Assembly (NCBI GenBank): GCA_000405805.1
Contig: ASPJ01000035.1
Span: forward strand, 1-11,272
From: Fidelibacterota bacterium SCGC AAA003-L08
GTDB lineage: Bacteria > Fidelibacterota > Marinisomatia > SCGC-AAA003-L08 > D37C17
Length of the DNA stretch: 11,272 bases
Reading direction: 5' to 3'
Made by a program: the position numbers and the translations under genes
The notes under the pieces: model-generated
Databases searched by the model: none
Told to the model about the DNA's origin: nothing
What the model saw: the letters and a program-made list of their open reading frames with translations, nothing else
Part shown: piece after piece, positions 1-6,022 of the stretch
Layout: each line of letters opens with the position of its first letter
How positions within the stretch are numbered: the first letter of the stretch is position 1

Positions 1-1
1 C

Positions 2-115
2 TTGGAAATTATAACTGGAAATTCAGTGGATATGTTTGAAGTGCTTAAAAAATTGTTTCAACTCATAATCTTAAGGTTATCCCTAGCAATTCTTTCAATA
101 TGGGGTCCTATCTAG
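2..115 (+). other. possible 3' end of an upstream gene (weak)
   Basis: The 141 bases before ung contain no complete gene. A plus-strand frame is open from the window edge to TAG at 113-115. It encodes a 37-residue tail whose second half is hydrophobic (Leu/Ile-rich, ending WGPI). A second frame is open only to TGA at 37-39. Either could be the C-terminus of a gene starting outside the window, or neither; AT-rich DNA gives such frames by chance. I recognise no family. No clear promoter or Shine-Dalgarno site for ung is seen here. Confidence 0.2.
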
Positions 116-141
116 TAACGATGCCTTTGTATATAGACTAA

Positions 142-813
142 ATGGCTAAAGAGATTAATATTGAAAAATCATGGCTCAAGCTTCTTGGAGATGAATTTAA
201 TAAAGAATATTTTTCGAAATTAAAAGTATTCATAAGAGAAGAGTATAACAGCAAAACAATTTATCCGCAGGCAAACCTTATTTTCAATGCATTTAATCTA
301 ACTCCTGTAGAAAATGTTAGAGTAGTTATTATAGGGCAAGACCCCTATCATGGAGAACATCAGGCTCATGGACTTTGTTTTAGTGTCTCTGATGGCATTA
401 AACATCCACCATCTTTAATGAATATATTTAAAGAACTCAAGTCAGATACAAAAAAATATATTCCAGAATCAGGAAATTTAGAAAATTGGGCTAGGCAAGG
501 AGTATTATTATTAAACAGTACATTAACAGTTATTTCAAATAAAGCCAATTCACATAAAGACTCAGGTTGGAGAGTTTTTTCAGATAAGTGTATAGAACTA
601 CTGAGTAATAACAGGAGAGATATCGTATTTTTATTATGGGGAAACTATGCGCATAAAAAAGAAGAATTAATTAACAAAGATAATAACCATTTAATTCTTA
701 AAACAGTTCATCCATCACCCCTATCAGCATACAACGGTTTCTTTGGGTGTAAACATTCATCTTGTCCTTTCATAACAAAATTTACCTTGCCTGTTCGCAA
801 CTCTAGTGCATAA
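142..813 (+). CDS. ung: uracil-DNA glycosylase, C-terminus replaced
   Basis: Family 1 uracil-DNA glycosylase removes uracil from DNA to start base-excision repair. The water-activating motif GQDPYHG is at residues 65-71 (Asp67 catalytic), followed by AHGLCFSV, and the minor-groove/His motif HPSPLSAY is at 190-197 (His190). Residues 1-205 align with the family up to FFGCKH. The start is supported because the N-terminus matches the family length, although no strong ribosome site precedes it. The normal ending (about 20-27 residues, typically with an IDW motif) is missing. Residues 206-223 are instead an unrelated tail read from sequence antisense to the neighbouring response regulator. The enzyme therefore loses its last helix and may be unstable, even though all catalytic residues remain. 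It converges on the minus-strand operon. The identification is secure; activity is uncertain. Confidence 0.93.
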   Translation: MAKEINIEKSWLKLLGDEFNKEYFSKLKVFIREEYNSKTIYPQANLIFNAFNLTPVENVRVVIIGQDPYHGEHQAHGLCFSVSDGIKHPPSLMNIFKELKSDTKKYIPESGNLENWARQGVLLLNSTLTVISNKANSHKDSGWRVFSDKCIELLSNNRRDIVFLLWGNYAHKKEELINKDNNHLILKTVHPSPLSAYNGFFGCKHSSCPFITKFTLPVRNSSA

Positions 814-1316
814 AAATTTTGAATTTTTAACAACTCATTCTGATGTCTTCCAGTAAAAAATGTCAGAAACATTGATTTTCGTTTATATATTTGACTCCCT
901 TCTAACTGTCCTGCTAATTTTACTCCCCCTTCTGGATCAAAGCCTTTTGTATCTATATCGCTCTTTTCAGCACTATTTAATTCTGCATCATTCTTAGGTA
1001 GATTTAAATCTAATATTAGATAGTTAAGTTTTAAATCTCCAGGCAGATCGGGCAATTCTTCTGCTAATTTATATCCTGATGCTCCTGACATTGCTTGGAG
1101 CAAGAGTATACTGTTTTGTTTAGAGTAAAGGCCAAATTGATATTTCTTTTGATTATCAGCCTGAATATAGTCTATATCCTTTATTCTATTTAAATAAGGT
1201 GCAGGACTATTATTACCATCAGCTTTTGTCCAGTCTCCGTATACATCTTTAAAAATATCAGCTATTGCTTTTATTTGTTTAAAATCATCATCTACATGTA
1301 AAATTACTTTAACCAT
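708..1316 (-). CDS. receiver-domain response regulator, 3' end truncated
   Basis: Receiver-like protein (202 codons), the expected phosphoacceptor partner of the upstream kinase. The acidic pair lies in HVDDD (Asp9-11) after a beta-strand of the VKVIL type. The phosphoacceptor is Asp103 in LILDLNLP, the conserved Thr/Ser is in LTFFTGR (Thr152 or Thr155), and Lys183 is in FVMKG. Asp103 lies about 45-50 residues later than in a standard receiver, so there is an insertion within the first half. No output domain is seen. The start is firm: GAGGAG lies 7 nt upstream, and the ATG overlaps the kinase stop by 8 nt (ATGGTTAA), implying translational coupling. Residues after about 186 are antisense ung sequence, so the last receiver helix is missing. 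It could act as a single-domain or atypical receiver, but this copy is probably defective. Confidence 0.7.
   Translation of the reverse strand: MVKVILHVDDDFKQIKAIADIFKDVYGDWTKADGNNSPAPYLNRIKDIDYIQADNQKKYQFGLYSKQNSILLLQAMSGASGYKLAEELPDLPGDLKLNYLILDLNLPKNDAELNSAEKSDIDTKGFDPEGGVKLAGQLEGSQIYKRKSMFLTFFTGRHQNELLKIQNFYALELRTGKVNFVMKGQDECLHPKKPLYADRGDG
756..760. other. novel joint truncating ung and the response regulator
   Basis: Family-like ung coding ends at His205/Ser206 (about 757-759). Response-regulator-like coding on the opposite strand ends at about Asp186/Glu187 (756-761). Beyond this point each gene runs into the antisense of the other. Both lose their family C-termini at the same place, so this looks like an illegitimate recombination joint, or an assembly chimera, rather than a normal intergenic boundary. 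No flanking inverted repeats or target duplication are visible. Confidence 0.6.
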
Positions 1317-1812
1317 TTATAAACTCCTCTAATGCTAATGCTGGCAACCTGTGTGGAATATAAATATATGCTTTATAACCATTTTTTTCCTTATTATTTA
1401 AAACAGAATATCCATCATGCTTTTCAATACAAAGAGAAATATCATAAGTCCCACCTTTATGTTTTTGAATTTTTCTATCAATTTTTTTATAATCACTCTC
1501 ACTTAAGCCTTTTCCATTATCAGAATATTCAATCTTAATAAATCCTATGCTATCTGGCCTATCAGGGATTTCTTGTTTTATATTTGTTTTTTCTCTTAAT
1601 TCCGATGCGATATTTTCATCACTTATAGTAGAAAAGTTTAATTGAATTTTCAGACCCTTAGATTTAACTAACTTCCAATTATGTATAATGGAATTTTCAA
1701 ATAGATTTTGTAGAACTCTTTCAAAAAATGATTCTCTATTTATTAAAATGGCTGCATCTACATTGTATTCTGGAGTTATTAAGCTATTATAATAAATGTT
1801 ATTTTTTCTTTT
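1309..1812 (-). pseudogene. HATPase_c domain of the kinase, out of frame with its N-terminus
   Basis: This frame has no start codon. It opens after a TAA at 1813-1815 and encodes 167 residues ending at TAA 1309-1311, inside the start of the response regulator. It carries a GHKL-type histidine-kinase ATPase domain: N-box LQNLFENSIIH at residues 34-44 (Asn36/Asn40), G1 box DNGKGL at 98-103, a degenerate G2-like GGTYDISL at 120-127, and a final beta-strand GYKAYIYIP. The preceding 705-codon frame lacks this domain and stops at 1779. One added base in the A-rich stretch 1801-1814 would fuse them into an 862-residue kinase, so this is read as the C-terminal part of one gene split by a frameshift. 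Programmed slippage or a homopolymer sequencing error are alternatives. Confidence 0.8.
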
Positions 1813-3896
1813 TTAATATCTTTAGATTTTTTAAAAAATGTAGAAATATTCTTCCCATTGACCTCTTTATCGATCTTCATATATCCAATAAAATCATTTA
1901 TTAGATCGGCTATCCCAATATATTTCATATCTCTTTCTTCTAAAGGCTTATTTTGCTCAACCTGTCTTAATCCTTCTTGGAATAATTCGTCAACATATTC
2001 TTTGAGCTGATCTAGTTTATTCATTAAATCTGCTTTAATAGTTTTATTGCTAGCCTTTGCCTTTTTCCCTTTTTTATCATATTCACTTAATGTATCAATA
2101 CCAGCACGTTGCAAAGCTCTATCTATTTTATCTACATAATTTGAGTTTAGTTCTTTGGATAAATCTTTAAGTTTTGCCGCCACAGAAGTACGTATCAATG
2201 AATGTCTGCTATCATAACCACTACTTGCAACCTGTTTCGACTCAAGATCTTTTATTCTTTTTTTCAACTTCTTATTTTCCGAACTTAATTCATTAAATTC
2301 AGATTCTTTGCTTTCAAAAGTATCAATTGCATACATTTTTGCATGATTAATGTTGTGCTTTAAACTAGTTGCTTCTTTAATTATATTTGATATTTTTATT
2401 CTAAAATTATTATTATCAGATTTTGCTTCATTTGGATTTAGAGCAATAGATTGTGTGTTTAATTCTATTTGCTCAAAAGTAAGAAGTTTTCCTGTTATGT
2501 TTTTTAAACTAGATTTTCTTGATGATTCTAAATCTAATGGGTCAAATTGAAAATTATTTATAAATTCACCTACATCATTTGTTAGCATATTGCATTTATT
2601 TAATAAATCTAATCTTAAATTTTCTATTTCATTCTCGTTTGCATTATCCCTCTTTTTGATAAAACTGGTAATACAAACAGTTAGGCTTCCTTCTATTGCG
2701 GCTAGTTCAGCCCTTAGGTTCACACTGTACATTCTTAATACGTCTTCATTGCTATCTTTTTTAGGTCGTACCCTGTTTTTAAGAAGTTCCGTGTAAAAAA
2801 TACTCTTAAATTCTAAATACTTGTGGTACAGGCTTATATTAGAGGCTGTTAACTCAGCTCTAGGAATAGACAATATAGGCATATAAACAAAAGGATGATT
2901 ATCCATCTTTAATGTAATTTTCTCATGCCAAACTCCATCATATTTTAAATGAATAGAAGGAACAATTTTACCACCTTTAGTAGTCGTATCTCTGGTAAAA
3001 TCAGAGTATTCAGGGGAACTATAACCCCTTGTGATAGAAGTAGGATGTTTCTCTTTTATTTCTACATATATAAATGTACGCTCTTTAGTTTCAAATGACT
3101 CGAAACATATATCATGAAATCCGAAAATATCTCGCATGTCATTTGGATCTGTTCTAGAGCCAACTTCTACCCAGTGACAGTTCTTTAATTGTTCAATAGC
3201 AGAATGTTCTATATTTCTTAAAATATTAAATTCAATGTTTTTATTAGACTCATTATATTTAGTTAAACCAAATTGAATCAATTCTCCTTCCGATAATTTT
3301 GTAATAATAGTTGGGATTAATCTTCCAAGTATGTCATCTATATCACCATCATCTAAATCAAGACTTTCGTGGTCAATCAAGGTAGTATTTCTTACTAAAA
3401 CAAGAACATTTCGAAGCAGCATTCTTTTCATAGGAGCTGACATATCTTTAATTAAATATTCTAAATTAAAAGAGGTCCTTTTCCTCCATGCTCTATGAAT
3501 GGATTGAAGTAATGTGAATTTAATGTTTTCGCGAACCATATAAATGTCAATTTCACGTAAAATAGTTCTAGGGCTAGGTTTTCCCTCAGCATCTGTTGGA
3601 TATTTTGTTCTGGACCCATTACAGGTAAGCCCAAAGTAGCAATCTAAAGCTTTAAACTTTGGATTATCTTCTATTTTGCTAAAGTCTTCTTGAAGAAAGT
3701 ATTCAAAAACACTAAATCCATAGCTAAAAAAATGTTTTAATTCACTAGTTTTTCGCCTTACTTCTCTAGCAATCGTTTCTTTAACAGCAACACCAGGTTC
3801 TTTCCCTAGCTCTTCTTCTATCTTTTTCAATTTGTCATCATAATATTTTTTATACATATTATGTTGATTATATATTATTTTATTTCTAACTACCAT
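1779..3896 (-). CDS. large soluble histidine-kinase-like sensor protein (N-terminal part)
   Basis: A 705-codon frame whose natural continuation is the out-of-frame ATPase domain at 1309-1812. Residues 1-480 have no transmembrane segment and match no family I recognise; residues ~230-345 look beta-rich (HDICFES, FIYVEIKEKH, HPFVYMPILSI). Residues ~530-555 form a charged coiled coil (NELSSENKKLKKR). Residues ~560-650 form a two-helix segment resembling a dimerisation/phosphotransfer domain, with His565 in SRHSLIR the best candidate phosphoacceptor. Residues 660-675 (IGIADLINDFIGYM) resemble the linker before an HATPase domain. ATG 3896-3894 overlaps the CARF gene stop (TAATG), so the two are translationally coupled. 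The lack of membrane segments suggests a cytosolic input, plausibly from the CARF protein. Kinase assignment rests mainly on the split ATPase domain and the adjacent receiver. Confidence 0.72.
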   Translation of the reverse strand: MVVRNKIIYNQHNMYKKYYDDKLKKIEEELGKEPGVAVKETIAREVRRKTSELKHFFSYGFSVFEYFLQEDFSKIEDNPKFKALDCYFGLTCNGSRTKYPTDAEGKPSPRTILREIDIYMVRENIKFTLLQSIHRAWRKRTSFNLEYLIKDMSAPMKRMLLRNVLVLVRNTTLIDHESLDLDDGDIDDILGRLIPTIITKLSEGELIQFGLTKYNESNKNIEFNILRNIEHSAIEQLKNCHWVEVGSRTDPNDMRDIFGFHDICFESFETKERTFIYVEIKEKHPTSITRGYSSPEYSDFTRDTTTKGGKIVPSIHLKYDGVWHEKITLKMDNHPFVYMPILSIPRAELTASNISLYHKYLEFKSIFYTELLKNRVRPKKDSNEDVLRMYSVNLRAELAAIEGSLTVCITSFIKKRDNANENEIENLRLDLLNKCNMLTNDVGEFINNFQFDPLDLESSRKSSLKNITGKLLTFEQIELNTQSIALNPNEAKSDNNNFRIKISNIIKEATSLKHNINHAKMYAIDTFESKESEFNELSSENKKLKKRIKDLESKQVASSGYDSRHSLIRTSVAAKLKDLSKELNSNYVDKIDRALQRAGIDTLSEYDKKGKKAKASNKTIKADLMNKLDQLKEYVDELFQEGLRQVEQNKPLEERDMKYIGIADLINDFIGYMKIDKEVNGKNISTFFKKSKDIKKEKITFIIIA

Positions 3897-5053
3897 TAAA
3901 TTTCAAACTTTATATTTTTTTTGTTTCTAAGAGTAACCCCAAACTGTTTTTGTGCATTTATGCGCTGATTTTTTATAAGCATATCATTTTTAAATTGCAT
4001 TGATATATTTGCTTTTTTTATAATGCCTTTTAATCGAGACATATCCGATCTAGCTATCCCTCGCAATACTTTTAATCCATCAGATGTTAAAACCCTATTA
4101 CTGCCTAGCCATGTCTCTCTTTCTGATTTAGCATGTAGAAAATGTCCATATTTATTAGTGTCTTTTGTGATTTTACTATGCTCAACCAAGATTTCTTTTA
4201 TCATTGCTTCTGCTATTTCATCATAGGAGCTAAAACATTTATCACATCCTTTACAATCAAGATTGCAATCAGCATTTTTTCTTTTTTTAATAAAATATCT
4301 TAAATAAGATGCGTGTGCTGGTTTTAAAACTAATTCTTCCTTGTTATGCTTGAATATATTTCTGGTGATCGTTAAATTATCTATTGGAGCCGAATCTATA
4401 ATAAAATCTTGCATATAATCTAGCATCTCAAGATATGTACCTTTATTAGTATCTATTGGAAGAAATTTTCCTATTTTTAATACAGGAAGCCTCGAAACTA
4501 AGAGTTCTTCTTCTTTAGATGCTGGATCTTCTGGATAATACCAATTGAACTTTTCAGGCGGTTCCATTTTTTTATCGGGAACCATAATGTGAATTAATTC
4601 ATCTTGTTCTCTAGCTAACATTTGAAATGCAGCAGACATGGTAGCGCTCATTGCTTTTCTTCCCCCTGCAAATGTTGCTGTCATTCTTGTTTTTGGATCG
4701 TTTGAATATTTTCTCATTTCAGATAAAATAGTTTCCATAGAAATAAGATTATCTTCCTCGCTTCTTGTATCGTCAAGTTCTCTATCTTTATCTTTAAAAA
4801 CAATGATATCTCTCTTTGAAAACTTAAAGGTTCCTTTTTTAAGTCCTAAATCTTCCTCCATTTTATTCAATTTACCTTTCTTGAATAAATTTTCAACCAT
4901 TACCTTTTTTCCTACTGTAGTTGTAAAAACAATAATTTTATCGAAGCTTCTAATTGAATCATAGTGTTCGTGAGTATAATAATATAACGTCTCAGTGATA
5001 ATCTGAGGAGTCGTTCCAAGAACAGCTAATAATATTTCAGTATTCTTACTCAT
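3896..5053 (-). CDS. CARF-domain CRISPR-associated protein, NE0113 family
   Basis: A 385-residue protein. The N-terminal ~200 residues match the NE0113-type CRISPR-associated Rossmann fold (CARF). There is an opening strand and nucleotide-binding loop ILLAVLGTTPQIITETLYYY at 7-26, and a second conserved block TATFAGGRKAMSATMSAAF at 125-143 followed by a strand and a YYPE element near 172-175. CARF domains bind cyclic oligoadenylates or related nucleotides made by type III CRISPR systems and allosterically control an attached or partner domain. Residues ~201-385 contain a cysteine cluster C-x3-C-x2-C-x2-C (263, 267, 270, 273), a possible zinc site, and a helical basic tail. No HEPN, nuclease, AAA or transmembrane effector is visible. 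It heads an operon with the kinase and receiver, so it probably acts as the ligand sensor. No cas genes lie in the window. The start lacks a clear Shine-Dalgarno site. Confidence 0.85.
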   Translation of the reverse strand: MSKNTEILLAVLGTTPQIITETLYYYTHEHYDSIRSFDKIIVFTTTVGKKVMVENLFKKGKLNKMEEDLGLKKGTFKFSKRDIIVFKDKDRELDDTRSEEDNLISMETILSEMRKYSNDPKTRMTATFAGGRKAMSATMSAAFQMLAREQDELIHIMVPDKKMEPPEKFNWYYPEDPASKEEELLVSRLPVLKIGKFLPIDTNKGTYLEMLDYMQDFIIDSAPIDNLTITRNIFKHNKEELVLKPAHASYLRYFIKKRKNADCNLDCKGCDKCFSSYDEIAEAMIKEILVEHSKITKDTNKYGHFLHAKSERETWLGSNRVLTSDGLKVLRGIARSDMSRLKGIIKKANISMQFKNDMLIKNQRINAQKQFGVTLRNKKNIKFEI

Positions 5054-5118
5054 AGTTATTCAATTCTGTTTTTTTCATAATAAAAATTTACCCTTAAAAT
5101 GATCTTAGAACAAAGCAC

Positions 5119-5130
5119 AACAACGTTGTT
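5119..5130. repeat. palindrome copy 1, AACAACGTTGTT
   Basis: A perfect 12-bp palindrome 66 bases upstream of the CARF gene start, in the 248-bp gap 5054-5301. Its core ACAACGTTGT recurs at 5293-5302 and 5491-5500. The position suits an operator for the CARF-kinase-regulator operon, but no promoter with good -35 and -10 boxes could be fixed beside it. Confidence 0.45.
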
Positions 5131-5202
5131 ATTCAAAAATATATTCGAAATTTATAAATCCTTTCTTTTAACACCGCCAGTATGGGTTAAAAAACCAAGA
5201 GG

Positions 5203-5309
5203 GCAATCTTGGGAGGTTACTAGCGGCATTAAAATATTGTTATTAAATCAACACTTAAAAACTACAGTAATTTCAAAACACTTAAAAGAACAACAACGTT
5301 GTCATTGAT
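5203..5309. repeat. diverged direct repeat, copy A (degraded)
   Basis: About 107 bp that align, with many differences and small gaps, to 5399-5507: AATCT..GG.AGG, CTAG.GG, ATT.TTATTAAA, ATTTCAAAA, TTAAA and finally ACAACGTTGTCATTGA. In the minus-strand frame that matches the coding sequence of copy B, this copy has a TGA, so it looks like a decayed duplicate of the 49-codon gene region. The rest of the gap 5054-5202 shows only palindrome copy 1. Confidence 0.5.
5293..5302. repeat. palindrome copy 2, ACAACGTTGT
   Basis: Second copy of the ten-base palindrome, followed by CATTGA as in copy 3. On the minus strand it lies immediately after the TGA stop of the 49-codon gene (the stop shares the base at 5302), so it sits in a 3' untranslated position as well as about 240 bp upstream of the CARF gene. 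Confidence 0.45.
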
Positions 5310-5451
5310 AATCTTGAACATTCTTCTTTTTAGTTAAATCTATTCTTTCCTCAGCATCAGCTTTGCTTTTTTTAATTACCACTAGCGTGAGTATAGAAGA
5401 ATCTCGGTAGGCTGCTAGTGGAATCAAAAATAATATTGCTATTAAAATCAT
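5302..5451 (-). CDS. predicted 49-aa single-span membrane microprotein
   Basis: A 49-residue frame starting at ATG 5451. Residues 1-14 are strongly hydrophobic (ILIAILFLIPLAA), followed by a second moderately hydrophobic patch (ILTLVVI) and then a charged Lys/Glu/Asp-rich tail. The frame stays open upstream of the ATG for about 16 more codons with hydrophobic content, so a longer N-terminus using a non-ATG start is possible. No good Shine-Dalgarno site is seen. It belongs to the second, better-preserved copy of the duplicated block and lies downstream of the small-gene operon ending at 5519. I recognise no family. It might be a leftover of decay rather than an expressed gene. Confidence 0.35.
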   Translation of the reverse strand: MILIAILFLIPLAAYRDSSILTLVVIKKSKADAEERIDLTKKKNVQDYQ

Positions 5452-5507
5452 GCTTAAAGCTATAGCTATTTCAAAATAGTTTAAAGAAAGACAACGTTGT
5501 CATTGAA
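5399..5507. repeat. diverged direct repeat, copy B
   Basis: Better-preserved partner of 5203-5309, about 196 bp downstream. It includes the 5' half of the 49-codon gene and ends in GACAACGTTGTCATTGA. An additional hairpin-forming stretch around 5450-5483 (AGCTATAGCT, CTATTT facing AAATAG) is present here. Confidence 0.5.
5490..5501. repeat. palindrome copy 3, GACAACGTTGTC
   Basis: A perfect 12-bp palindrome 17 bases downstream (minus-strand sense) of the stop of the 50-aa gene. On the minus strand it is followed by TTTCTTT, so it could be part of a weak transcript end, although the stem is short for a terminator. It is the third copy of the ACAACGTTGT core. Confidence 0.4.
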
Positions 5508-5518
5508 AAGTCTATAGG

Positions 5519-5671
5519 CTATTTTTTATCAGCCTTAGTTTTCTTTGGCGGTATTAGGAATTGATATACCACCCCATCAGATTTTACTACTTTCCCCTGG
5601 CTAGGTAAATTCATTTTTGATAATTCTAGAATTCTTTTCTCCAATTTACTTTTAACTTTTGTATTCGCCAT
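5519..5671 (-). CDS. 50-aa unknown basic protein, paralogue of its upstream neighbour
   Basis: A small 50-residue gene, last of a four-gene micro-operon. The C-terminal half GKVVKSDGVVYQFLIPPKKTK aligns with that of the preceding 47-aa protein (RIVKSEGTAYQFIRPLKKSK), so the two are tandem paralogues. The N-terminal half is an amphipathic helix (KLEKRILEL). A ribosome site AAGGGAAAG precedes the ATG, and the upstream stop is one base away (TAA-A-ATG). No family is recognised. A Lys-rich end and small size would suit a nucleic-acid-binding or accessory protein, but that is only inference. Confidence 0.65.
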   Translation of the reverse strand: MANTKVKSKLEKRILELSKMNLPSQGKVVKSDGVVYQFLIPPKKTKADKK

Positions 5672-5672
5672 T

Positions 5673-5816
5673 TTACTTTCCCTTTCTATTTCTTTTACTT
5701 TTCTTTAGAGGTCTTATGAACTGATAAGCCGTTCCTTCAGACTTAACTATTCTTTCTCTGTTTTCTAGGTTTCCTTCTTTAAGCATTTTCAGTAATTCTT
5801 CTACAAGCTTACTCAT
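5673..5816 (-). CDS. 47-aa unknown basic protein, paralogue of its downstream neighbour
   Basis: A 47-residue gene with AAGGAGAAG just upstream of its ATG. It has a helical N-terminus (KLVEELLKML) and a C-terminal element VKSEGTAYQF followed by a Lys/Arg-rich tail. It shares the V-K-S-[DE]-G-x-x-Y-Q-F core with the 50-aa protein that follows. Both gene junctions are TAA-A-ATG, which favours coupled translation within one transcript. Function unknown. Confidence 0.65.
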   Translation of the reverse strand: MSKLVEELLKMLKEGNLENRERIVKSEGTAYQFIRPLKKSKRNRKGK

Positions 5817-5817
5817 T

Positions 5818-6021
5818 TTATCTTCTCCTTTTTGGGTTCATTGTAATTATCAACTGACTTTCTATAGGTATCTCGAGTCTTTTCAAGTCTTCGTTGGAGA
5901 GGTGCGTTATAGTCCCCTTTAGCAATTTCTTTCTTTCCTCAAGTGACAGCGAGAATGTCTTTCTTATTTCTCCCATAGTCATCCCAGAGCGTGTTACATA
6001 ACTATCTGGTACTTTTTTCAT
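5818..6021 (-). CDS. 67-aa unknown protein
   Basis: Second gene of the micro-operon. It is preceded by AAGGGGAAAT, and its ATG lies one base after the stop of the 127-aa gene. The sequence has a helical middle (MGEIRKTFSLSLEERKKLLKG), a predicted short turn THLSNEDLKRLEIP and a strand-like end SQLIITMNPKRRR. This could be a small helical DNA-binding or toxin-antitoxin-like protein, but no diagnostic motif supports a specific call. No membrane segment or signal peptide is visible. Confidence 0.65.
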   Translation of the reverse strand: MKKVPDSYVTRSGMTMGEIRKTFSLSLEERKKLLKGTITHLSNEDLKRLEIPIESQLIITMNPKRRR

Positions 6022-6022
6022 T

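Noticed and set aside
1332..1538. Plus-strand 68-codon frame opposite the ATPase domain
   Set aside because: It is His/Tyr/Phe-rich with no family likeness and antisense to the clear HATPase_c sequence.
1795..1815. Programmed -1 frameshift heptamer in the kinase gene
   Set aside because: The zero-frame codons are ATT AAA AAA GAA AAA ATA, so no in-register X-XXY-YYZ heptamer occurs, and no clear downstream stimulatory hairpin was seen.
4638..4964. Plus-strand hydrophobic frame of 108 codons inside the CARF gene
   Set aside because: It is antisense to well-conserved CARF coding sequence and rich in Leu/Ser/Ile, as expected for the reverse of AT-rich coding DNA. It has no ribosome site.
3896..5053. 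RtcR-type CARF regulator or Csm6/Csx1 ribonuclease
   Set aside because: No AAA sigma-54 domain and no HEPN R-x4-6-H motif could be found in the C-terminal half.
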